Source of the DNA: Enterobacter cancerogenus
GTDB taxonomy: Bacteria > Pseudomonadota > Gammaproteobacteria > Enterobacterales > Enterobacteriaceae
Assembly: GCA_000773965.1 (NCBI GenBank)
Contig: JRUP01000049.1
Span: 1 to 48,953, forward strand
Direction of reading: 5' to 3'
Length of the DNA stretch: 48,953 nucleotides
A program made the position numbers and the translations under genes. This document shows, piece after piece, positions 8,010 through 15,049 of this stretch. The notes under the pieces were generated by a model that was not told the origin of the DNA, ran no database searches, and saw only the letters and a list, made by a program, of their open reading frames with translations. Position 1 is the stretch's first letter, and each line of letters starts with the position of its first letter.

Positions 8010-9248
8010 TCAGCCACCATAAAACTGATAAGAGCCCGTTCTTTTCGCTTTCGCCTGATACATCGCTTTGTCAGCGTGATCAAATAACTGATCGACGGAT
8101 ACTGATCCGAAGCCTGCAAGGCTGATACCTATGGATGCCCCGATACGCACTTCCATTTTATGAATAACGAATGGCTCCCGGAGGCTGTCAATAAGACGCT
8201 GTGCGATCGCTGAAGCCGCCTCGCGATTAAGGCATTTAGCGGCTATGAGGAACTCATCACCTCCCAGGCGCGCCACTGAGTCCCCAGAGCGCATGCAGTG
8301 TTTTAATCGCTCACTCACCTGCTGTAGCAAAACGTCACCTGCCGCATGCCCCAGGGTATCGTTAACGGGTTTGAATCCATTAAGATCGATAAAAAGAACT
8401 GTTGTGAAAGTGAGATCTTCTCCCTCAGACAGCATCCCTCTGACTTTATCGTAAACCCAGGCCCTGTTAGGCAATCCGGTCAACGTGTCCCGGGTAGCAA
8501 GCTTCTCAAGCCTTCTCATTTTTTCCTTGTCATGCGTGATATCGCGTGAGACAAGCACGGCTCCGATATTATCGCCAGTAGAGGGATCACTTACCCCACA
8601 AGCCTTAGTACCGAGCGTGATGTAGTGGCCATCCCGGTGCCTTTTGCGAACTTCTACGACGTCCGGCAGCACACCACCCTCAAATAGATGCATTAACGCA
8701 TCTCCGGCGGATACGCGGTCGTCAGGATGGAGGAAATCCACCACGCGCTGGCCAACTATCTCGTCCACTGAATATCCAATCATTTCACTATAAGAAGGCG
8801 AAATCGATACGTACCTGCCGTCCCTGTCACAATGCGCGATTAGGTCGGTGCTGTTTTCAATCAACAATCGGTATTCGGTCGCCGTGCGTAGAGCATCCTC
8901 AAGGGCTTTACGCTGACCGGTTATATCAAGGATAAATCCATTGAAATGGCCAAGAGAGTTACTGGTCGTGTATCCCGGCAAACCAGACAGGATCACCCGG
9001 CGTCTGGTCCCGTCAAGGCAGTTAATCGGTACTTCGATGTTAAAAGGGGTCAACATTTCCAGCGCTGCAGTGAGTTGCTGCGCAATCGTTGCGTCATTAT
9101 CAGCCTGTGCGAATTCCAGCCATTCACTCAGCGTAACGCCTTTCAGTGCGGGGAGAAGACCCTCAGGGCTTTCCTGACTGGTAACACAGAAGTCACAAGC
9201 GTCGGTGGACCAGACGGCGGAAAGGGCAGGTTTGATCGCATTGCTCAT
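8010..9248 (-). CDS. PAS-GGDEF diguanylate cyclase
   Basis: A 412-residue protein predicted to be cytoplasmic, with no membrane segments. Residues about 1-115 form a degenerate PAS-like input. Residues about 120-240 form a clear PAS domain with PAC end (YRLLIENSTDLIAHCDRDG, then SRDITHDKEKMRRL). The GGDEF domain is at 250-412. The active site GGDEF is intact at 329-333, with metal-binding FIDLNGFK upstream. An RxxD inhibitory site (Arg320 to Asp323) sits exactly five residues before it, so product inhibition is expected. No EAL domain follows. The two PAS modules suggest a redox, light or ligand signal. It is transcribed toward the sRNA unit A; the gene stands alone. Confidence 0.9.
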   Translation of the reverse strand: MSNAIKPALSAVWSTDACDFCVTSQESPEGLLPALKGVTLSEWLEFAQADNDATIAQQLTAALEMLTPFNIEVPINCLDGTRRRVILSGLPGYTTSNSLGHFNGFILDITGQRKALEDALRTATEYRLLIENSTDLIAHCDRDGRYVSISPSYSEMIGYSVDEIVGQRVVDFLHPDDRVSAGDALMHLFEGGVLPDVVEVRKRHRDGHYITLGTKACGVSDPSTGDNIGAVLVSRDITHDKEKMRRLEKLATRDTLTGLPNRAWVYDKVRGMLSEGEDLTFTTVLFIDLNGFKPVNDTLGHAAGDVLLQQVSERLKHCMRSGDSVARLGGDEFLIAAKCLNREAASAIAQRLIDSLREPFVIHKMEVRIGASIGISLAGFGSVSVDQLFDHADKAMYQAKAKRTGSYQFYGG

Positions 9249-9662
9249 TATTTTGAACTCCGTTTTAGACTGTCGATACTGGTTAACCTCAACAATGATC
9301 GTGATAGATACCTTTTATCAGTCACTGACGTTCCTGGAGTTCATCATTTAAGAGATAAAAGCGTTTCATTTCGGGTATGGCAACCATGCTTAGCGTTGTA
9401 GATAAACCTGCAGAAATCAAACTGCGGATTATTTCTGGAGTGAGGGGACAGTGAGACACTATCGGCAATTGAGATATCAATCTTATCGGCTGTTCAGTCC
9501 GCTAACTTAAATATCTCATACCGCCGAAACGGGGTCAGGTTTCGCGAAGATGTATGGTGTCTCAGCAATTAGATCCATAACCAATCAAAAGTACACTGCG
9601 CCAGTAGCGAGTCATGATTTTTATGATTACGCTTTCTGCCTGGGGAATAAGGAAATTTTGAG
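9249..9662. other. Intergenic region, no gene seen
   Basis: About 410 bp between divergent genes. No persuasive ORF or RNA. It must hold the promoters of the cyclase (leftward) and of the small gene at 9669 (rightward). Confidence 0.4.
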
Positions 9663-9668
9663 GTGGTT

Positions 9669-9926
9669 ATGGCTCGTAGACTCGCAGAGAACGTAATGAG
9701 TGCTCAGGAAGTTCACATCGAAATGCTGAAGTGCTACCTGCGGGAGTCAGAAATTATTCTGCATTCGCTGGAAGAACAGAAAATCACGGCAGGAGAAACG
9801 TTGCTGTTCGAGAGACGCCTGAGCGCGGCCCGGGGGGAGCATCTTCAGCTGCAGAACGAAATCAGTCTGGCCACTGAAAAACTTAACAGACTCATCCGTC
9901 AGAAAACGGTAATGCAGCCTGCCTGA
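9669..9926 (+). CDS. Small hypothetical, coiled-coil-like
   Basis: An 85-residue protein if translation starts at the ATG at 9669, which has GAGG five bases upstream. A GTG two codons earlier is less likely. It is almost wholly helical and rich in Glu, Leu and Arg with heptad-like spacing (HIEMLKCYLRESEIILHSLE), so a short coiled coil is likely. I do not recognise the family. The gene stands alone before a LacI-type remnant. Confidence 0.5.
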   Translation: MARRLAENVMSAQEVHIEMLKCYLRESEIILHSLEEQKITAGETLLFERRLSAARGEHLQLQNEISLATEKLNRLIRQKTVMQPA

Positions 9927-9970
9927 CCGGAGGCACCGCCAGCATCTCTAAAAAAAGTTGTAGCCCTGAT

Positions 9971-10246
9971 GTGAGTTTTCCCTTTGTAATCAGTGCGGGC
10001 AATCAGCAGGGTGGAGAACGGATAACTGAGAAAGGTAAAAGCTGGGTAAAGGCAGAAGACGTGGCGCGGCTGGCGGGGGTTGCCCGTTCGGCCGTGTCCA
10101 GGACCTTCACGCCCGGCGCATCTGTAGCTGAATTAAATCGCGCGAAAGTGATGCGTGCCGCCGAAAAGCTGGGCGACCAGGTCAATATAATTGCCTGCAC
10201 CATGAACACCGGCAGCAGCAACTGTCAGGGCGGACATTCTCATTAA
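9971..10246 (+). pseudogene. LacI-family regulator remnant (DNA-binding domain only)
   Basis: The segment WVKAEDVARLAGVARSAVSR followed by KVMRAAEKLGDQVNIIA is the helix-turn-helix and hinge start of a LacI/GalR repressor. The intact ligand-binding domain of about 270 residues is absent: the frame ends 20 residues after the hinge in unrelated sequence (NCQGGHSH). An extra N-terminal stretch of about 25 residues is also atypical. This is a truncated gene. It might still bind DNA weakly as a monomer, but it cannot sense an effector. Confidence 0.75.
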
Positions 10247-10322
10247 AGGCGCGCAAATGTCATCGCATGCCTGCTTTTCAGCTACCCTCTTTAGATTGAG
10301 GATCTTTAGGGAACAGAGGTGC

Positions 10323-10532
10323 ATGATACTGAGGTTAAACGAGGCGGAGCTGGCTACACTGGTAGGCCGTCGTTTCGCATCAGCTGAAAACAATGCCGCA
10401 ACCAGCGTCACGACAGTCCTGGAAGTCAGGATCCAGAGTGGCAGGCAGCTGATTGTCCATGAGCTGTACGGCAGGCAACACAAGACAGCTCTCACTGTAT
10501 TTATGCTCAGATTTCCTTATGCGCTGCCCTGA
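10323..10532 (+). CDS. Small hypothetical protein
   Basis: A 69-residue frame starting MILRLNEAELATLVGRRF, with AGAGG seven bases before the ATG. The composition looks like a real protein (amphipathic N-terminal helix, then beta-like VTTVLEVRIQ). Not recognised. It lies 77 bp downstream of the LacI remnant. Confidence 0.4.
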   Translation: MILRLNEAELATLVGRRFASAENNAATSVTTVLEVRIQSGRQLIVHELYGRQHKTALTVFMLRFPYALP

Positions 10533-10834
10533 ATACAGCTTGCCTTTATGCCCGAACACAGCTGCCGTCTGAGGCGTGATGGTCTGAATTATTTACATCC
10601 AGAAAATGCCGGCGGGAATGCTGTAAAAAACCCGCATTATGACGGGTTAAATAAATCAGTACAGAAATTCTCGTTTGAAACAGCGTAGCTGTGTGTGCAC
10701 CACGATATTACTCCGTCAGTCCCCTCGCCTCCTGAAGGGCAAAGAGGTTCCCTGATAAACAGGGATGAAATTGAAGCCCGCGCGGGTTAGGATCGGCAAT
10801 TAAATCCGCATATCAAAGAAAAATTAATCAAAGT
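10533..10834. other. Intergenic region with one small hairpin
   Basis: No gene seen. ACCCGC and GACGGGT form a small imperfect stem near 10629-10647 without a clear T-run, perhaps the end of the preceding small gene. Confidence 0.35.
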
Positions 10835-11113
10835 ATGGATACCTCAAACCTCTACGTCGATCACCTTGCCTGGTGCGGACTTATCGCACTGAACATGGCA
10901 CGTCAGGCCGGAGCCGTCAGTTCCGCTGCGCAGGAAAATCTCTTTTTATGCAGGTGGCTGGCGACCGCTGAGAAGAAACGCCTGTTCCGGCGTGAACTGG
11001 CGAATGACATTCGCTGGCTGCTCAGAGAAGGCCGGGAGAAAGGGCTTCGGGCGGATCTGCCGGGTAAGCTGGAATATCTCTGGCGGGCAAGCAGCAGTGA
11101 TTTGCTGGCGTAA
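10835..11113 (+). CDS. Small hypothetical protein
   Basis: A 92-residue, Leu/Ala/Arg-rich helical protein (NMARQAGAVSSAAQENLFLC, then LANDIRWLLREGREKGLRAD). It has the composition of a true coding region and ends just before a degenerate coding segment. I do not recognise a family and cannot assign a role. Confidence 0.5.
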   Translation: MDTSNLYVDHLAWCGLIALNMARQAGAVSSAAQENLFLCRWLATAEKKRLFRRELANDIRWLLREGREKGLRADLPGKLEYLWRASSSDLLA

Positions 11114-11139
11114 AATGATTTATTCCGCCTCCAGCACGT

Positions 11140-11424
11140 GATGCACGCCATTACGCTGACGGGTATTAATTACGGCGTTCTCACGGAATCCGACTGGGAA
11201 GGGCGCCAGGCATTGAAGATGAATCCTAAAATCCCGGCTGTTTCCTCCGGAAAAGCGATCTGGAAACCGGTTTTGATGAACAGGGAAGCCTTATAAAACC
11301 GCTGGCCACCCGTATTACCGCCGAACTCTCTGCGGTGGATGCGCTACTGTCACGTGCCGGGTGGAAACGCAAAGCAGATGTGGATGATCCCCTATTACAT
11401 CTTCTAATCACTGATATTCAGTAA
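11140..11424 (+). pseudogene. Frameshifted remnant of an unknown gene
   Basis: Two adjoining coding-like frames look like halves of one gene. From 11141 one frame reads MHAITLTGINYGVLTESDWE and runs to about 11293. The second frame ends at 11424 with DEQGSLIKPLATRITAELSA, then LLSRAGWKRKADVDDPLLHL. The second half has the look of a conserved C-terminus but has no start of its own. A single base change near 11240-11260 would join them. Family not recognised. Confidence 0.4.
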
Positions 11425-11602
11425 AGGCAGCCAAACCGTATGAAGTTTATGAGGCAGATAACCAGAGTACAACCCTGACATTAGCTCGGGATCACTTGAG
11501 CCAATGTCAGGCTACTATTATGGCCCATCTGAGAGTTAGTCACTGACCAAAGCCAGAAAATCCTGACAGGGAGCCAGGGTATCAGACAGGGAATAAAAAG
11601 CC

Positions 11603-12517
11603 TTAATGACGAATTTTAGAAAGCTCTTCTTCAGACAGGCCTGTCATTTCTTTCACTGATGTCAAAGCCATGCCACTTTTGAGGAGTTTTTCAGCAATAT
11701 CGACTCTGCTTTTATGCTCTCCCAGTTGCATACCTTTTTCGATACCTTTTTCGATACCTTTCTGTTCCAGCTGCTGTGCGATGGTCATCAGAGCCTCCTC
11801 ATGCTGCGGCACTCTCTGTGCCAGATTACGTACAAAGGCTTCAGCGTCTTCAGTTTCGCCTGCCTGTATAAGGTAGTTTATCAGTGATATGAGTTGCTGT
11901 CCCGTCAGATGTCCGGTCAGCAGCGTTGTCGTAAGTCGATCGAGAAGCTCCGCCAGATCCCGTCGATGGATGTGCTTCTGAAGCAACGTCAGCGCTGCCA
12001 TGCTGCGGTGATTCATAATCTCATCATCGGGTATAGCCGTAACGTCTACAAGTGGAAATGCCGTGCCGTATAACCTGGCAGCCATATCCGGATCGCTGAA
12101 CTCCTGAAGCCAGTCTGTCGAATAGGGGTAAGGGCTTCGCCGACCGGTGTAAAACAGTACAGGGATCACCAGTGGAAGCTGCTTATGACCCGCATCAAGA
12201 TGCCGCTGCATTGCCGCTATAGCGTAACGCATAAGACGAAACGCCATATGCCGATCGGGCGTAGACTGATGCTTAATCAGCACGTGGATATAGCCGTCAC
12301 CACGGGTGGTTTTAACGCTGTAAAGCACGTCGCTGTAATAGGCGCGAAGGTTTTCTTCCACAAAACTGCCGGACTCAAGCCTTAGCGTGCTGAGGTCGCA
12401 AATGGCGCGAAACTCTGCCGGCACGTGTAGTTCGATAAAGTCGCGCGCCGTATCCGGGTGCGTCAGAAATGCTTTGAATGTCGCATCGTGTGGTGTCGGT
12501 GTTATTTTTTTACTCAT
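11603..12517 (-). CDS. Rpn-family recombination-promoting nuclease, altered active site
   Basis: A 304-residue Rpn/transposase_31 protein (PD-(D/E)XK fold). The N-terminal signature PTPHDATFKAFLTHPDTARD, the catalytic-type Asp63 (YYSDVLYS), and the downstream HMAFRLMRYAIAAMQRHL and LPLVIPVLFYTG are all present. The usual motif after the second strand reads LIEHQS; here residue 82 is Lys (LIKHQS, codon AAG at 12272-12274). Loss of this acidic ligand should weaken or abolish DNA cleavage. The C-terminal EKGIEKGIEKGM repeat is the variable tail typical of the family. E. coli RpnA promotes RecA-independent recombination and has DNase activity. The frame is otherwise intact. Confidence 0.88.
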   Translation of the reverse strand: MSKKITPTPHDATFKAFLTHPDTARDFIELHVPAEFRAICDLSTLRLESGSFVEENLRAYYSDVLYSVKTTRGDGYIHVLIKHQSTPDRHMAFRLMRYAIAAMQRHLDAGHKQLPLVIPVLFYTGRRSPYPYSTDWLQEFSDPDMAARLYGTAFPLVDVTAIPDDEIMNHRSMAALTLLQKHIHRRDLAELLDRLTTTLLTGHLTGQQLISLINYLIQAGETEDAEAFVRNLAQRVPQHEEALMTIAQQLEQKGIEKGIEKGMQLGEHKSRVDIAEKLLKSGMALTSVKEMTGLSEEELSKIRH

Positions 12518-12596
12518 GTTCCTGTAGTCCGTCAGCCAGACGTTCTTCCGCGTTGGAAGGAAAGTGTGCGCTTAAAAGGGAGCCAGCGAATGGTGA

Positions 12597-13370
12597 TTAC
12601 TGACATCGCGTGCTGTATTCAGCATTCAGCCAGTAAGCGAATGTCGAAATCCTGCTGGCAAAAGTCATGATATCGCCTCGCGGCCGCTGGCTGACACTCA
12701 GCAGGTAGTCCATTTCTTCCGCAAGAGCTGGATACCGATCATTAAATTTTGCGCAATGCTCTTCAAGCGTTGCCGGCCAGCCCGGATCATTGTCGTCTCT
12801 CAGAATGCTCGTCGAACGAATGGCCTTACGTGCTGCCGCCCGCTGTAGCGCATGTCGTTGCAAAGGCTCCAGTGAGGGCTTCATAAGAGAAATATAGCCA
12901 TTCAGCACGATGAGAAAATCACCGTTAACGGCGACGGCAATGTCCCTGGAAGGTCTGAAAGGTTTAAAGCGTTCTCGCAGGTCTTCACCATACACGCAGA
13001 CGCAGTGATGTTTCAGCCAGTAGCCCCAGCGATTCGCACTGGCAGGCAGCATCACCTCATCCAACACGCCCGGGTCGATATCAATTTTACTGATGACTGA
13101 ATATTGCTGTTCCAGTTCTGCCTTAACAACCTGCATTTTGGCTGCAGTAAGGTCATCAAGTTCCCGCGTGAATATCACCGTAAGATCCAGGTCGGATAAC
13201 GCCTCCCTGCCTGTGCCCTCAGCCAGGCTGCCATACACATATATGCTGTGGATCTGGTCAGGCATGTCTGAACTCAGCTTCTGCACCACGTCAGAAACCA
13301 CTGGGGCGAAAGCAGGCTGAAAGCCGCTGAAGGCAGGTTCGGTGATGTATCCGTTTTTATCAACCGCCAT
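12597..13370 (-). CDS. Nucleotidyltransferase-domain protein (aminoglycoside adenylyltransferase-like)
   Basis: A 257-residue protein with a pol-beta-type nucleotidyltransferase core. VYGSLAEGTG (Gly47-Ser48) is followed by SDLDLTV with the two metal-binding Asp at 60 and 62. The C-terminal half is helical, as in AadA/Ant enzymes and in DUF4111-type proteins. The family transfers AMP to drugs, proteins or RNA; this member is too divergent from known aadA genes to call a resistance gene. No MazE/HEPN partner is adjacent. Orientation is the same as the Cre homologue upstream (138 bp gap). Confidence 0.7.
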   Translation of the reverse strand: MAVDKNGYITEPAFSGFQPAFAPVVSDVVQKLSSDMPDQIHSIYVYGSLAEGTGREALSDLDLTVIFTRELDDLTAAKMQVVKAELEQQYSVISKIDIDPGVLDEVMLPASANRWGYWLKHHCVCVYGEDLRERFKPFRPSRDIAVAVNGDFLIVLNGYISLMKPSLEPLQRHALQRAAARKAIRSTSILRDDNDPGWPATLEEHCAKFNDRYPALAEEMDYLLSVSQRPRGDIMTFASRISTFAYWLNAEYSTRCQ

Positions 13371-13507
13371 TCTTTCTCCTTCGTGCTGTTAACGACATCC
13401 TTAGCTGAAGCCAGTAACGGAAGACGAATATTACCAGCCGCATCGAAAAATTTCATTCAGAGCATACGGCATACAGGTTCAGTCAGGCCTGTGCAGAAGG
13501 TATCCTG

Positions 13508-14539
13508 CTAATCATCATCATTTTCCATGAGCGCTACCATTGCGCCTCTATGAGCTTCGACCATACGGATATACCGCATAACCGTCTGGGTCTGAGTCCA
13601 GGTGCCTTCCTGCATGATCTGAGCGATCGAAATGCCCTTTCTGGCCATATCCTGCGCGGCCCCGACGCGCGCGCTGTGACCACTCCAGCTGGAATAGCGT
13701 CCCTTGTTCGTTTTCAGGGGTGTTTTTGCACCCGCCTGATGTCTTGCGCGGCGCCAGATATCTTCCAGGCAGGGCGCACTCATGGGCACTTCAGATACTG
13801 ACGTAATTTTGTTAGACCGGTGTACCGGGCAGAAGAGTACCGCATCGGGTTCACCCGCCAGACCGGCGGCGTTTATCCATTCCATCAGCCGCTCAGATGA
13901 GCGTGAACTGAGCGCCTTGACGATGCCGCCGGACTGGAGAATGGTCTTGGTCCAGCCGACGTCGAGGATAATGCGACCGTCGGCCGACCGGGTAATGTCA
14001 CGCACCCGCAGACGGGACAGCTCACTCATACGCAGCAACGTACCGTAAGCCACGTGCATGAAGGCGAGGTCCCGCAGGTGCTGAAGCCGGGGTGAATGCT
14101 TCCATGCCGCATCGAGGCGATTCAGGTCCGGCCGGCAGAAGGGGACCGCCTGCCCGGTGCGCTCGCCGGAAACGATGGCCGTACGATTAATTTTCTTTTT
14201 AGCACGCACTACGTCAGGCGATACCGTTGGCGGCACCAGCCCGGCGTTACGGTGTAACATTGACATCAGCGCGGCGTGCACCGAGATGGTCGAGGTTGAC
14301 CGTCCGATGGCCTGGAGGTGAAACAGGTAGTCCTGCATGTCCTCCGGCGACATCGGCAGAAATGAACGGCTGTTTTCCTGCGACCAGCGCCAGCAGATCC
14401 GCATCACGCTCAGAAGCTGGCGCCACGTATTAGGTGAGAAAGCCTCGCGGTGCCGGACAAAGGCGGCCAGCTTCGCGGTGAGATCGTCACCGGCGCTGCC
14501 GCAGAGGGCCACGCCGGTAAAACCGGATATATCGTTCAT
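13508..14539 (-). CDS. Cre-type tyrosine recombinase
   Basis: At 343 residues it has the same length as phage P1 Cre. All catalytic residues are present at Cre-like spacing: Arg170 (LLRMSEL), Lys198 (WTKTI), His288 and Arg291 (SGHSARVGAA), Trp314 (GTWTQ), Tyr323 (RYIRMVE). The C-terminal GAMVALMEN also mirrors Cre. P1 Cre resolves plasmid dimers at loxP, and related pairs are known from other plasmids, including Panto/pox from Pantoea. A 13-8-13 lox-like site at 14766 lies about 230 bp upstream, as loxP lies upstream of cre. The likely role is resolving multimers of this replicon. Confidence 0.92.
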   Translation of the reverse strand: MNDISGFTGVALCGSAGDDLTAKLAAFVRHREAFSPNTWRQLLSVMRICWRWSQENSRSFLPMSPEDMQDYLFHLQAIGRSTSTISVHAALMSMLHRNAGLVPPTVSPDVVRAKKKINRTAIVSGERTGQAVPFCRPDLNRLDAAWKHSPRLQHLRDLAFMHVAYGTLLRMSELSRLRVRDITRSADGRIILDVGWTKTILQSGGIVKALSSRSSERLMEWINAAGLAGEPDAVLFCPVHRSNKITSVSEVPMSAPCLEDIWRRARHQAGAKTPLKTNKGRYSSWSGHSARVGAAQDMARKGISIAQIMQEGTWTQTQTVMRYIRMVEAHRGAMVALMENDDD

Positions 14540-14570
14540 GTCTGCTCAGTATTTGCCCGTTTTGATGACG

Positions 14571-14637
14571 GCATCGCTACGTGAATTCTGAAGAAAGAGC
14601 AGGGCAAATGCCCGCCAGATTTCACGTAGCGATGCCG
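14571..14637. repeat. Perfect 16-bp inverted repeat upstream of cre-like gene
   Basis: GGCATCGCTACGTGAA and TTCACGTAGCGATGCC flank a 35-bp centre that itself contains GGGCA-AA-TGCCC. It starts 31 bp upstream of the recombinase ATG, in its leader or promoter. The spacing is too wide for a simple lox site. Likely an operator, an accessory recombination site or a structured leader. Confidence 0.6.
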
Positions 14638-14720
14638 GAGTTTTAACCGCCAGCGACCGGCCCCGCTCAGCTGCGCAGCGTTCGGTTCTAGCCGTATCGT
14701 ATAAATGGCCGTTGAGCTCA

Positions 14721-14737
14721 GGATCCGGCCCGGATCC
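14721..14737. repeat. GGATCCGG palindrome beside the lox-like site
   Basis: GGATCCGG and CCGGATCC are inverted around one C. A third GGATCCGG lies at 14799-14806, so this word brackets the lox-like site. It may be accessory or a junction scar. Confidence 0.35.
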
Positions 14738-14765
14738 GCATGATACAGGGGTTTTTAGGGTTTGT

Positions 14766-14799
14766 CTGGACTTATATAAGCTTTATTATATAAGGCTAG
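14766..14799. other. Candidate lox-like recombination site (13-8-13)
   Basis: Left arm CTGGACTTATATA (14766-14778), spacer AGCTTTAT (14779-14786), right arm TATATAAGGCTAG (14787-14799). The right arm read on the other strand matches the left at 11 of 13 positions, including the eight bases next to the spacer. Arm length, 8-bp asymmetric spacer and position upstream of a Cre homologue are all as in loxP. Probably the dimer-resolution site of the replicon. Not experimentally shown. Confidence 0.75.
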
Positions 14800-14806
14800 G
14801 ATCCGG

Positions 14807-15049
14807 AGTACGCGTCGGGTCAAAAAGTAATGGCAAGATCTGCAAAGTTCATAAAACGCCAATTATATGAAGTTGAGCGTAGTTAAAACTTAATGATATA
14901 TATTGGGCTCTAATAAAGAGTTAAAAAAGGGATTTTCAATTGTAAAATTATTCATAATGTAGTTTCGACAACGTAAGGATGTATTTGGCAATTAATTTAA
15001 TAAATGCCTCACTTAATAATTAAATCTGATAAATGAGGCGAGTGAAAAT
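14807..15049. other. AT-rich boundary region with weak terminator
   Basis: Base composition changes abruptly from GC-rich to AT-rich here. GCCTCA/TGAGGC (15006-15039) form a long-loop stem just after the ietS stop on the minus strand and may end that operon. No gene seen. Confidence 0.4.

Noticed and set aside
8946..9401. 151-residue plus-strand frame opposite the cyclase start
   Set aside because: Antisense to the conserved PAS region; no ribosome site or motif.
12597..13370. Calling the nucleotidyltransferase an aadA resistance gene
   Set aside because: Shares only the generic GS...DLD core; too divergent to assign drug resistance.
13274..13456. 60-residue minus-strand frame overlapping the nucleotidyltransferase start
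   Set aside because: Its C-terminal half is a shifted reading of the nucleotidyltransferase gene; only about 30 residues would be unique.
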